Positions 1 to 7,635 of a DNA stretch of 39,772 nt are shown here, one piece after another. The stretch's first letter is position 1. Every line of letters starts with the position of its first letter. A model generated the notes under the pieces. It saw only the letters and a program-made list of their open reading frames with translations. It did no database searches and was not told the origin of the DNA. This stretch comes from a virus, in the IMG/VR virus record IMGVR_UViG_3300033145_002134, positions 1 to 39,772 of that record; one strand, given 5' to 3'. The translations under genes were made by a program, and so were the position numbers.

Positions 1-114
1 CCTGAGATATGCCTTTGCGCAATATCTGAGAAAGAGCAATATACCTATAGAAATCAGGAAGCACCTTATGAGGCACCGGTCTCTGAGCTCCCTGCAGATT
101 TATGAAGCTCCACA
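1..114. repeat. Terminal direct repeat, left copy (circular overlap)
   Basis: These 114 bases are identical to the last 114 bases of the window (39659-39772). Both copies lie in the same reading frame of the integrase gene, so joining the ends restores one uninterrupted gene. This is the signature of a circular or circularly permuted molecule whose assembly overlapped itself; the unit length is then 39,658 bp. Confidence 0.95.
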
Positions 115-187
115 GAAAGATGAGATAGATGCGCACCTAGGTAAGGTGTTTGAAATGAGATCGGCGATGTTAACTGAAAGAAAATAA
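1..187 (+). CDS. Tyrosine recombinase/integrase, C-terminal part (continues from 39772)
   Basis: This is the 3' end of the integrase that starts at 39033; it enters in frame at position 2 and stops with TAA at 185-187. Across the circular junction the full protein is 270 residues. This segment holds the second half of the catalytic domain: H208-x-x-R211 (HSLR), H234 (MRHRS) and the nucleophile Y243 (LQIYEA). Together with R87 and K112 encoded at the other end, the full R-K-HxxR-H-Y set is present, so the enzyme should be active in site-specific integration and excision. It is a 'broken' gene only because the circle was opened here. Confidence 0.93.
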   Translation, partial: LRYAFAQYLRKSNIPIEIRKHLMRHRSLSSLQIYEAPQKDEIDAHLGKVFEMRSAMLTERK

Positions 188-232
188 TTTAAAGGAGTTT
201 TATGCTTCAAATACTAAAAAGGAGGTGGGAAT

Positions 233-739
233 TTGAAGAAAGAATTATTAATCCTAGGAATTTTGGCAATCCTGGTTTTCAGCGGCTGCACAAGCAAATC
301 AACAACTCAGCCTACTGAACAATTAGAGGCACCCAGCGATACAACTATCAAGCAAACATTATCCAATGACGAAAAATATCCCAATTTAATCAAGAGTCTT
401 TTAGCCAGTGAGAAAGGACTCGACATTACAACACAGGTAGCAGATGGTAGAAGCAATGGGGGCGTAAAGGCCCTAATTCTAGGCTATGAATCGAGTGCTT
501 TAACAGAAACACAACTAGCAGATGAAACAGGCGCCATCCTTGGTTCCTTCATTGGAGCTGTGAAAAATGGTTGGGACATAGACGAGCTTATGGTCGTTGT
601 CGCAGATACTCAAGGAAACGCTGTTGGAACATGGCATTGTTCAAAAGAGTGGATAAACGACTATCTAGCAGGAAAAGTAACAATGGACTGGCTTGTCTTA
701 AAAGCGGTTGGTTCAATGACAATATTCGGAGAGTCCTAA
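233..739 (+). CDS. Predicted secreted lipoprotein, probable accessory (moron) gene
   Basis: A 168-residue protein with a lipoprotein signal peptide: a basic MKK start, a hydrophobic core at about residues 5-17, and a lipobox ending FSGC with the lipidated cysteine at residue 19. A Thr/Ser/Gln-rich linker (about 20-45) follows, then a compact domain of unknown family. The start is TTG at 233, chosen because a strong ribosome site GGAGGTG lies at 221-227. It is, with the integrase just upstream, one of only two plus-strand genes. An isolated gene facing away from the virion operons and encoding a surface lipoprotein is typical of lysogenic-conversion or superinfection-exclusion genes. That role is inference; no family was recognised. 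Confidence 0.75.
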   Translation: MKKELLILGILAILVFSGCTSKSTTQPTEQLEAPSDTTIKQTLSNDEKYPNLIKSLLASEKGLDITTQVADGRSNGGVKALILGYESSALTETQLADETGAILGSFIGAVKNGWDIDELMVVVADTQGNAVGTWHCSKEWINDYLAGKVTMDWLVLKAVGSMTIFGES

Positions 740-770
740 TCCTATTTTGGGCTCTTTCTTTATTTCTTTT

Positions 771-806
771 TCTGTAAATCAGTTACTATCTTCTGGACTA
801 AATCCC
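771..806 (-). repeat. Dispersed repeat, copy 1
   Basis: On the minus strand this carries GTAACTGATTTACAGA preceded by GGATTTAGTCCAGAAGATA. It matches copy 5 (37411-37436) at all but two positions over about 26 bases, and shares GGATTTAGTCCA with copy 4 (13511-13545). It lies in the gene-free stretch between the convergent lipoprotein and membrane-protein genes. Read on the minus strand it would encode VQKIVTDLQK, like the gene containing copy 5, but has no start codon. Confidence 0.6.
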
Positions 807-830
807 TTTTCTATGTCTTCTTTCCTCTAT

Positions 831-913
831 TGTCTGTAAATGACTTACGATAGAGAAAAAAGCTTACTATACTACTACTGCGAAACCAATGTATCGTAAC
901 TGACTTACAGACA
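831..913. repeat. Near-perfect 22-bp inverted repeat (dispersed repeat copies 2 and 3)
   Basis: The arm starting at 831 (TGTCTGTAA...TTACGATA) is the inverted copy of the arm ending at 913 (TATCGTAAC...TTACAGACA), with about 3 mismatches in 22 and a spacer of about 40 bases. Each arm also contains the small dyad GTAA-N5-TTAC. The position between two convergent transcription units (ends at 739 and 917) suits a bidirectional terminator, but the same core also occurs at 13.5 and 37.4 kb, so a protein-binding role is equally possible. Confidence 0.6.
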
Positions 914-916
914 TGT

Positions 917-1081
917 TCAAAGCAATCCTATTGCCATCAAGATTAAGGCCAGCCCAAACAATATCAAAATCAGCTGATTGGAGGATATCTTAGCCCCCAA
1001 CCTATTCGCAAGCTTCCAAAACAAAAGAGTAGCCACCATAAAAAAAATAATGGCGGCTACGTCAAGAATGGCTTCAATCAT
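917..1081 (-). CDS. Small two-helix membrane protein (holin candidate)
   Basis: A 54-residue ORF read on the minus strand, from ATG at 1081 to TGA at 917-919. It is almost entirely hydrophobic, with two membrane segments (about residues 4-24 and 36-54) joined by a short basic loop (KLANRLGAK). It lies 15 bases after the stop of the next membrane protein upstream, with GAGGG as a distant ribosome site. Small two-helix proteins at the end of a tail operon are usually holins or other lysis factors; no endolysin is recognised nearby, so this is inference from size, topology and place. Confidence 0.55.
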   Translation of the reverse strand: MIEAILDVAAIIFFMVATLLFWKLANRLGAKISSNQLILILFGLALILMAIGLL

Positions 1082-1096
1082 GTTTACAAAATCCCT

Positions 1097-1402
1097 CTAG
1101 TTTTCTAGGAATCTACTTATTTTTCCTAGCAACCTGAGCCCTGTTTTAATTACTTCCTCAACTGCAACAACCGCACCGAAGTACAGCAGCTCGTTTCCGA
1201 AAGCTATCTCGACAGAGATTCCTGAGTATGCAGCAACGCCTCCGACCACGGCACCAATGAGCAAGGTCTTTACAAACTTCTTTTTGCTAAAAGTAAGCTT
1301 GTCTTCCCTTCCTTCCTCGACTGCCTTTGCTTTCTTATTGTAGAATTTTATTAGGCCGTATGCAGCTCCTGCAACAATTCCTCCTACTATTATTTCAAGC
1401 AT
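1097..1402 (-). CDS. Small membrane protein, possibly lysis-associated
   Basis: 101 residues with a Gly/Ala-rich membrane segment at about 4-20, a basic stretch with many Lys (about 21-45), a second segment at about 47-64 and a third hydrophobic stretch near 70-85. A clear GAGGAGGTG ribosome site precedes ATG 1402. It lies between two other membrane proteins at the downstream end of the tail operon, the usual place for holin, antiholin or host-envelope genes. No family was recognised; the topology is read directly from hydrophobicity and the function is inferred. Confidence 0.6.
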   Translation of the reverse strand: MLEIIVGGIVAGAAYGLIKFYNKKAKAVEEGREDKLTFSKKKFVKTLLIGAVVGGVAAYSGISVEIAFGNELLYFGAVVAVEEVIKTGLRLLGKISRFLEN

Positions 1403-1414
1403 AGTTTCACCTCC

Positions 1415-1735
1415 TCATGGTTTAATTCCAAAAAACATACTCCAAACTGCTATAGCTCCCCCGAGTATTCCACCAACAAAGCCAGCAATTCCTCCATACT
1501 TTCCACTAGATGCTTTATTATCTTCTTTCAAATTTTTGATGTTAGTTTTAACAGTGGCAAGTTCTGAAGAAAAAACTCCCCTAGTTTGGGAACAGGTACT
1601 ATTCTGACCGTCTATTTTCTTAAATATCAAATCGATTTTTTTATCCAGATTATTCTCAAAGCGATCCATTCGCTCATGCAGGGCCCTGAATGTTGCTTTT
1701 GTTTCCCCTTTGAATTCTCCATTACCACCATTCAA
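1415..1735 (-). CDS. Coiled-coil protein with C-terminal membrane anchor (XhlA-like architecture)
   Basis: 106 residues. Residues about 15-75 are heptad-like and charged (helical coiled coil), followed by a Gly-rich transmembrane segment (about 80-101) and a short basic end. This resembles phage haemolysin/XhlA-type proteins that act beside holins in host lysis, although sequence identity to that family was not tested. The start is TTG at 1735, supported by GGGGAGG about 7 bases upstream; an ATG nearby is in another frame. It follows the tail hub gene directly. Confidence 0.6.
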   Translation of the reverse strand: MNGGNGEFKGETKATFRALHERMDRFENNLDKKIDLIFKKIDGQNSTCSQTRGVFSSELATVKTNIKNLKEDNKASSGKYGGIAGFVGGILGGAIAVWSMFFGIKP

Positions 1736-1748
1736 ATTATCCTCCCCT

Positions 1749-4652
1749 CTAGTAGTCCAGTTTTAAGTACGCCCCTAATGTGTACACTTTGCTGCTTGCA
1801 ATGTTTTCAGCATAGTCCAAGGCATAACCGTAAGTAAGAGTTGAGAGACTTTCCTCCCGAGCCCCCGTATCTTTACGAATTACTGTAGTAAAGCTTGTGT
1901 TCTCAATGAACCAGATGTAAGTTCCGTCTGTTGCACATCCGAATGGGTACCAGGCTTCAGCTAGTGCTCCGTACGAAGAAGCATTGGCAAGCTTGTACCA
2001 ACAGCCGTTTGTTATAGCTGAAGGATAGTGCCAGGTAAGGTGAAAGTTTGTTCCGTCCCAAGCCAGGCCTCTTCCTATCGGGCCATCATAACTAAGCTGG
2101 CCCTCTGGAAACCAACCCATTTGAATTTCTGTGGAGATTGTTGTAGGCGTTGCATTGAATTTGTAAAGCACCTTGTCCCTGTTTGTTTCGCCCTTTGTTG
2201 TATAAGTAGCGTAAAGGTTTGAGCCATCCCACTCGCAATCTGCCCAGAGGTTTCCTGTTGATTCTGTCCCGGTAATTGTGTGTGTCTCATCAAGCGAGCC
2301 GTCTGCGTCATCTATTTTGTACCAGGTGCCATACGTTCCCAAGTCTGAAAGAATCCACAAGTCGCTTCCGTCAAAACAAATTCCCACAAAGGTTCCATAC
2401 GTGCTTACTGAAAAATCGTAAGTTGCTGCAGCTGCTATTCCATAGTCCCCTGCCACATGCTTTGCTATCCTGTTTGTTGTTCCGTCAGTATTTGTACTCC
2501 AAAGAGTTGTCCCGTCGCCACAGCAGCTCTGTGGATCATAGCCTGATGCTCCGCAAACTGTTTCCATATTCAGAGCCGCACTTATTGAAATCAAGTCTGC
2601 ATTGAATTGCATTAAGAACCTTGTACCGTCCCTCACTGCGAAGAACCTTGAGATTGCAGAACAATAACCAGCGCCAGTTTTAGCATACGTTCCGCTCCCT
2701 CCATAATAAAGCTCGTCCGGAAGCCTTTGCGTAGCAGAACAATATACCCAAATACTATTAATTGCTGAAGAAGAACCGTCCGGTTTTACTCCAACAACAA
2801 AGTTGGCTCCATCGTACGCCAGGCCCCAAAGCGCTGTTCCTGCTCCTGCCGGCAGTGAAAAATTAGAATCCTCTACGGTCAAATCAGAAGCATTCCTTTG
2901 GCTTATTCTTCCGTTTGTAGCATCAACCACCCACAGGTTTGTTCCGTCATGCGCACAGTCCCTGATGTCTATTCCAAGCGTTGCAACAAGTTCCGAAGCA
3001 GAACCAGTAATCGAATCCATAGTATAAATTTCGCTGTCAGAATTTGTTGTATAAAAAACATTTCCGTCTTTGTAGAATGTTACGCCATAGGCATTTCCTC
3101 CCCAGGGAGTGCCGAAACGCCAGTATTCCTTGAATGTCAAATAATCGCCGAACCATACCTCTACAAAAGTCCAAGGCCTGTAAACAACTATCTCCGCTTT
3201 TTTTGTTGCAAACACTAGAGCATCAAACTCATCCATTGTAACCTTGAATTTTAAATCGTTCTTGTCGCCTGTGCTGCTTGCGAATGTGTGTTCTATTGCA
3301 GCATCATCCTCTGCTCCGTATGGGTCAAGCTCTTCCCAAGTGGCTCCTTTGTCATTTGAAACATAGTATTTGTTTCCATCATTTCCAGAATATTCCTCGC
3401 GCACAAAAGGCAAGCACTTTGTGTAATTCGCATCACCCACTATGGAGTCTGTGATTTCTGCTGTTGCTGACGAGCTTGGGTTTCCAATCTGCAAAGAGGA
3501 ATCCGTTGTATAGGTATTGGTAAAAGTCCAGAAGTCGTCCTGGTCTTTTGTGAATTTGTAAACATAACTCTCCTCATAGTTGCCGGAGTTAGCAAACTCA
3601 ATGCTATCCTTTGTTTTTTCGTACAGCTCTTTATAGAACGCTGAAGTGTCCTGCTCATCCTGCACTAGCATTACGGTTGTTTTGAAGCCAGAGCTTTTTG
3701 GCTCATAGCTGTGGTTGACATGTCGCACTCTGTAAGAGGTTCCGCTCTCTCCGATTTCGGAAACATTCAGCGTAATTGTTTTCCCGGGAACAACTCTCTC
3801 ATCCCCGTAAATTACTGCCAAGCCTCCCCACTCGCTTTCCTTGTCCTCGAGCAAAGCAGCATCGCTAATTGATTGCACCAGGCTTGCAGTGTCCATTCCT
3901 GCATTCTTTATTATTTTCATTACCTTGCCGTACTTTGCAATGCTATCCTCATCCTGTTCTGTTTTGAACAGCTGCACTTCCTCAACCATCTTGCCATAGG
4001 TTCGGATATAATTTCGCACTGTTTTCCAATCAATGCCCAGGCTAATGTCCTCAACATTTCCCCCATCCCCGGAATCAATACTCACCTCATTAGCCCCGGG
4101 GCTGCCTGTAAAATGCAGCACATCATCAAAGTTAACCCATGAAAAATACTGTGCCTTCACGCAATAGTTTGCAATCAGTTGGTTTAGAAAAACATGGTCT
4201 AAGAATTCTGTACCAGGCACAATTCCTGCAGTAACAACTCCGCCCGTGTTGATTGACGGAACACGCGCATTGACCTCCGCTATAATAATATTTCCAAGGT
4301 CGGTATTTGTATAAGAATTAATTGTAAAATTTTCCATCAACAAAACCCAGGTTCCCCTGCCACTGATTGTAACAGTGGCTCCTGCTGATTTGTTGTAACC
4401 TTTCTTTACTTTCTCAACTCGCCCATGGAATGTTCCAACTACTCCCTCGCTCACATATCCCAGGTAAATCTTTACATCGTCATGGTAGGCAAAAAAATCA
4501 TTGAAAGTGCCTGCTCCATTTTCAAGCTTTACAGTGAAAGAACTAGCCTGAGAATTAACAGGCAGGGACACAGAGAGTTTTTCAACTACGTTATCTGCCT
4601 TTATGCTAACATCATTTATTTTTAAATCGTAATCCGGTTCTATCCTAGTCAT
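1749..4652 (-). CDS. Tail hub/baseplate protein with C-terminal propeller-like repeats
   Basis: 967 residues. The N-terminal third or so (about 1-340) looks like a tail-hub/baseplate (gp27/gpD-like) domain and directly follows the tape measure and a small tail protein, the normal place for a hub. The C-terminal half (about 490-960) holds about nine repeats of roughly 45 residues centred on xDGTxLWxxxxxxG (for example HDGTNLWVV, FDGSDLWIL, TDGTYIWFI), a pattern typical of beta-propellers. Such a domain probably projects from the tail tip and could bind the host surface. It starts at ATG 4652 inside the stop of the preceding gene (ATGA overlap). The hub call rests on context and pattern; the propeller call on the visible repeats. 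Confidence 0.72.
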   Translation of the reverse strand: MTRIEPDYDLKINDVSIKADNVVEKLSVSLPVNSQASSFTVKLENGAGTFNDFFAYHDDVKIYLGYVSEGVVGTFHGRVEKVKKGYNKSAGATVTISGRGTWVLLMENFTINSYTNTDLGNIIIAEVNARVPSINTGGVVTAGIVPGTEFLDHVFLNQLIANYCVKAQYFSWVNFDDVLHFTGSPGANEVSIDSGDGGNVEDISLGIDWKTVRNYIRTYGKMVEEVQLFKTEQDEDSIAKYGKVMKIIKNAGMDTASLVQSISDAALLEDKESEWGGLAVIYGDERVVPGKTITLNVSEIGESGTSYRVRHVNHSYEPKSSGFKTTVMLVQDEQDTSAFYKELYEKTKDSIEFANSGNYEESYVYKFTKDQDDFWTFTNTYTTDSSLQIGNPSSSATAEITDSIVGDANYTKCLPFVREEYSGNDGNKYYVSNDKGATWEELDPYGAEDDAAIEHTFASSTGDKNDLKFKVTMDEFDALVFATKKAEIVVYRPWTFVEVWFGDYLTFKEYWRFGTPWGGNAYGVTFYKDGNVFYTTNSDSEIYTMDSITGSASELVATLGIDIRDCAHDGTNLWVVDATNGRISQRNASDLTVEDSNFSLPAGAGTALWGLAYDGANFVVGVKPDGSSSAINSIWVYCSATQRLPDELYYGGSGTYAKTGAGYCSAISRFFAVRDGTRFLMQFNADLISISAALNMETVCGASGYDPQSCCGDGTTLWSTNTDGTTNRIAKHVAGDYGIAAAATYDFSVSTYGTFVGICFDGSDLWILSDLGTYGTWYKIDDADGSLDETHTITGTESTGNLWADCEWDGSNLYATYTTKGETNRDKVLYKFNATPTTISTEIQMGWFPEGQLSYDGPIGRGLAWDGTNFHLTWHYPSAITNGCWYKLANASSYGALAEAWYPFGCATDGTYIWFIENTSFTTVIRKDTGAREESLSTLTYGYALDYAENIASSKVYTLGAYLKLDY

Positions 4653-5086
4653 GGAAGTCCCGTTTCCTCAATTTTTATTTTATACTCCCAATGTGCGGTC
4701 AACTCAACCTCCTTCAGTTCAAGGATTCTAACTTGAACTGCAAGGTCAGTGTAGCCCTGGAAAGCCAGCACATCATGGTCCTGGTAATAAGCTCGCATTA
4801 TTGCCATGTTCGCATCCCTAGTTGCACCTTCAAAAATTCCCTTGACTTCGTAAACTGTCGAATCGCTGCCAAGATACTGGCGCTTGGAGTTTTTTGAGCC
4901 CAAGATTGAATGCTTTGCAGTCCGCTTGTAATACTTCGGCTTTATGCCGTCAAAATCTACAATAAGCGTAAGGGCTTCGAGAGTTATTTCTCCAGCTAGC
5001 TGCAGGATAGCATCAGCTGCAAAGGTCTTCGTTCTTCCGTCCTGAACTAGGACAGCATCCATTGAAAATGTTTTAGTCAGCGCCAT
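4649..5086 (-). CDS. Small tail protein carrying two KTFxADAIL repeats at its N-terminus
   Basis: 145 residues. Residues 3-30 hold two copies of the KTFSMDAVL/KTFAADAIL repeat that also builds the large proteins at 14384-17113 and 17444-18337. The rest (about 33-145) is a compact domain with a WEYKIKIEE end, resembling distal-tail or gpU-like connector proteins placed between tape measure and hub. The shared repeat suggests it is the docking point that places repeat proteins on the tail, or that the module is a general stalk. The family call is tentative; the repeats are plain in the sequence. Confidence 0.6.
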   Translation of the reverse strand: MALTKTFSMDAVLVQDGRTKTFAADAILQLAGEITLEALTLIVDFDGIKPKYYKRTAKHSILGSKNSKRQYLGSDSTVYEVKGIFEGATRDANMAIMRAYYQDHDVLAFQGYTDLAVQVRILELKEVELTAHWEYKIKIEETGLP

Positions 5087-5091
5087 TCAAA

Positions 5092-7635
5092 TCACTTGTT
5101 TTGTTTATTTGCCCATGCATCTTTCTCATCCTCCGCAAGGTCTCTTTTAAAATCATCAAAAGTGTAATCAGCAGAAAGGTTCACGTTCTCGATGTAGTAC
5201 GTTACTGTGCCTCCACCGCCTCCGCCTACTGCAACACCTTCCACTAAACCTGCGAGGTCTTTAACTCCAATAAGATTGTCAAGGCTGCTGAATTTCTTAA
5301 TGCCCTGGCCAGCTCTGTAAATGAAGTCACCAGCTTCTCCATCACCATTGTTATTTCCATTGCCTCCGCCTCCTCCGCCCCAATTAAACATCCCTAGCAC
5401 GGCATTAGTAATATCAGTCATTGAAGGAATGAATCCTAAAATTGTATTTGCGATTTTCCAGCCTATTGATTTCAGGCCTCTTATCAGTCCCCAAATTATA
5501 TTCCGTCCTGCAGTGTACATCCAGTTTCCAATATTGCGAATGCCTGTAACAATCTTATTCCATAGATCTGTGACAAAGTTCCTGGCTGCGTTTATTATTC
5601 CTGTGAACGTGTTGTAAAAGAATGTCTTCCATCTTCCGAGAATATTCTGCAATGGCCCCAAGTCGCCTTCCAAAGCAGAAAGCAAAGCATCAAAGGTGTC
5701 AATTACCAGGCCCACGTATTCCATTATCCATTCAAACACTGGCTTGAAAACTGTTTCCCAAGCTAGGAAAAGGACATCACTTACAAAGCCGAAAATTTCC
5801 TCAAAAGCAGGCCCGAACACATCAATTAAAATCCCTGCAATACGCCCTAGTAAATTCATTAATTTCTCAAAGATAGGCACAACTGTCTCAAAAACGTCCT
5901 CGGTTATATCTCTAATGCCACCGAAGTTAGTTATCCATGCTGCAGCAAGCAAACCTATAGCCAAAATCACCCATCCAATTGGCCCAGTTAAAGTACCTAC
6001 AACTCCTGCCAAACCAGCAGGTCCTAACAATCCAACCAATGCGCTAATAGCAGGAAGTACCAAAGCAAAGGCTCCAACAAGCATTCCAATAATAAGCACG
6101 CTAGCCTGTATTACTGGGTCCAGGGATGCGAAGATCTCCACCGCTTTCTCAATAATTGGCACAAGCATTTCAAGAACTGGAACGAGTGCTTCTCCAATTT
6201 TTATTGCCAAATTGTCAACACTTTGCATTACTTCCTTAAATCTATATTCCATTGTTCCAGACATTACCTCTGTTGCATTTGCAGCAGCGCCCTCAGCATC
6301 GGTCATGTCTTCAAGCTTTTCAGCAAAGTTTTCTGCGTTATCTCCTGTCAATCCCAATGCACCTTTCAATCCCCTAATTTGATTAAAGAATTTTGCCATC
6401 TTTGTTGTTGAACCTTCTGCTTTTTCTCCAAGCAGCTTCAGTACTGTTGCAAAATCTAAGGTCTTAAGCAAATTTTCTCCTGTTGTTTTTGAAACTTCTT
6501 TCAGCACTTCGCCTGAAGCCTTAAAGACATCCTTCTGTGCTTCCATTGAATTTTTTTGTTCTTCTTGCGTTTCCTGCAAATCGTCCTGCTTTATTCTCAG
6601 CTTGTTGTAAGAAAGGCTCAGCTCCTCATTGGCTAGTTTAATTCTATCAATATCTGCCTCTTCGCCTTCAGTTAATTCCCTGCCTTGCTTCCTAGCCGTC
6701 AATCTAATTTCCTGAATCTTAACTCTGTTCACGGCCATGGCATCGCCCATGTCATCAAGCTCTGCAGACATGCCAGCAACGGCCTCAGTTGTTTCAGTAT
6801 AAGCCATAGTCAAAGCATCCAGCTCTGCTTGCTGGGCAATGTAATCATCTGTTGCGTCTTGAACCTCAATTGTAAGCATGCCCTGTTCTGCTGCAATTTG
6901 ATTCAGCGCCAGGCTCATGTCTTCGGAAGGTTTCAAAAAAGCAAGCATCATCATGTTCAAAGCCACAGTTGATTCACTAGCACTTAAACCTTGCTGGGTT
7001 AGTGTTGCAAGGGCTGCGGAAACAGTTTCAAAATTTACTCCAAGAGCCGCAGCTGTTGGCAACACAGTTGACAAAGCACTCCCTAATTCACCGTAAGTAG
7101 TAACACCTTTCGCAACGGTCTGAAACATAATGTCAGAAACGTGGCTAGCTTCATCGGCTTCCATGCCGTAAGCATTCAGCACCTGGGTTAAGCCTGTTAT
7201 TGCAACACTTGCATCGACAGATCCACCGATGGATGCCTTAACTGCTTCCTCTAAAACATTCGCAGCATCAGCAGCATCACCGAATCCTGCTGAAACAACC
7301 TGATACAAGCTTGCTGCAATTCCTGCTTTTCCTCCTGCAACAGCATATTCTTCTCCTAGTCTATGGACAGTATCTCCGTAAACTTCATTTGCATTTGCTC
7401 CTGCTTCCATCAAAGTAGTAACATTAGCCATTTCTTTTTCAAAATCAACATATGCCTTTATTGCCAAACCCATTCCAGCAACTGCTGCAACACCCACTGC
7501 AAGCATTGGGCCACGCATCTTATTCATGGCCCCGGTCAAGCCGCCCAGCTTTCCCTTTACACCATCAACCACGGCGGAGGCTCTGTCAGTTGCCGAAATT
7601 ATAATTTTTACTACATTTCCTCCTAACGTAACCAT
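5092..7635 (-). CDS. Tail tape measure protein (TP901-like)
   Basis: 847 residues. The N-terminus (about 1-330) has the TP901-type tape-measure core: an Ala/Gly-rich segment near residues 40-60, then KEMANVTTLMEAG, SLYQVVSAGFG and LTQQGLSASESTVAL stretches. A helical coiled-coil zone with many Glu/Lys/Gln (about 255-370), hydrophobic helical segments (about 510-590) and a Gly-rich region near 770-790 follow. The protein sets tail length and is normally ejected during DNA entry. The ATG at 7635 overlaps the frameshifted end of the tail-assembly chaperone, as in many siphoviruses. A long tape measure and no visible contractile sheath suggest a non-contractile tail. Confidence 0.9.
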   Translation of the reverse strand: MVTLGGNVVKIIISATDRASAVVDGVKGKLGGLTGAMNKMRGPMLAVGVAAVAGMGLAIKAYVDFEKEMANVTTLMEAGANANEVYGDTVHRLGEEYAVAGGKAGIAASLYQVVSAGFGDAADAANVLEEAVKASIGGSVDASVAITGLTQVLNAYGMEADEASHVSDIMFQTVAKGVTTYGELGSALSTVLPTAAALGVNFETVSAALATLTQQGLSASESTVALNMMMLAFLKPSEDMSLALNQIAAEQGMLTIEVQDATDDYIAQQAELDALTMAYTETTEAVAGMSAELDDMGDAMAVNRVKIQEIRLTARKQGRELTEGEEADIDRIKLANEELSLSYNKLRIKQDDLQETQEEQKNSMEAQKDVFKASGEVLKEVSKTTGENLLKTLDFATVLKLLGEKAEGSTTKMAKFFNQIRGLKGALGLTGDNAENFAEKLEDMTDAEGAAANATEVMSGTMEYRFKEVMQSVDNLAIKIGEALVPVLEMLVPIIEKAVEIFASLDPVIQASVLIIGMLVGAFALVLPAISALVGLLGPAGLAGVVGTLTGPIGWVILAIGLLAAAWITNFGGIRDITEDVFETVVPIFEKLMNLLGRIAGILIDVFGPAFEEIFGFVSDVLFLAWETVFKPVFEWIMEYVGLVIDTFDALLSALEGDLGPLQNILGRWKTFFYNTFTGIINAARNFVTDLWNKIVTGIRNIGNWMYTAGRNIIWGLIRGLKSIGWKIANTILGFIPSMTDITNAVLGMFNWGGGGGGNGNNNGDGEAGDFIYRAGQGIKKFSSLDNLIGVKDLAGLVEGVAVGGGGGGTVTYYIENVNLSADYTFDDFKRDLAEDEKDAWANKQNK

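Noticed and set aside
202-318. 38-codon ORF starting before the lipoprotein
   Set aside because: AAAGGAG lies ahead of its ATG, but it is out of frame with, and mostly inside, the clearly signal-peptide-bearing lipoprotein; at most a leader.
5696-6382. 228-residue plus-strand ORF inside the tape measure gene
   Set aside because: Antisense shadow of a conserved tape measure frame; composition (Ser/Ile/Pro/Lys) is that of complementary reading and there is no ribosome site.
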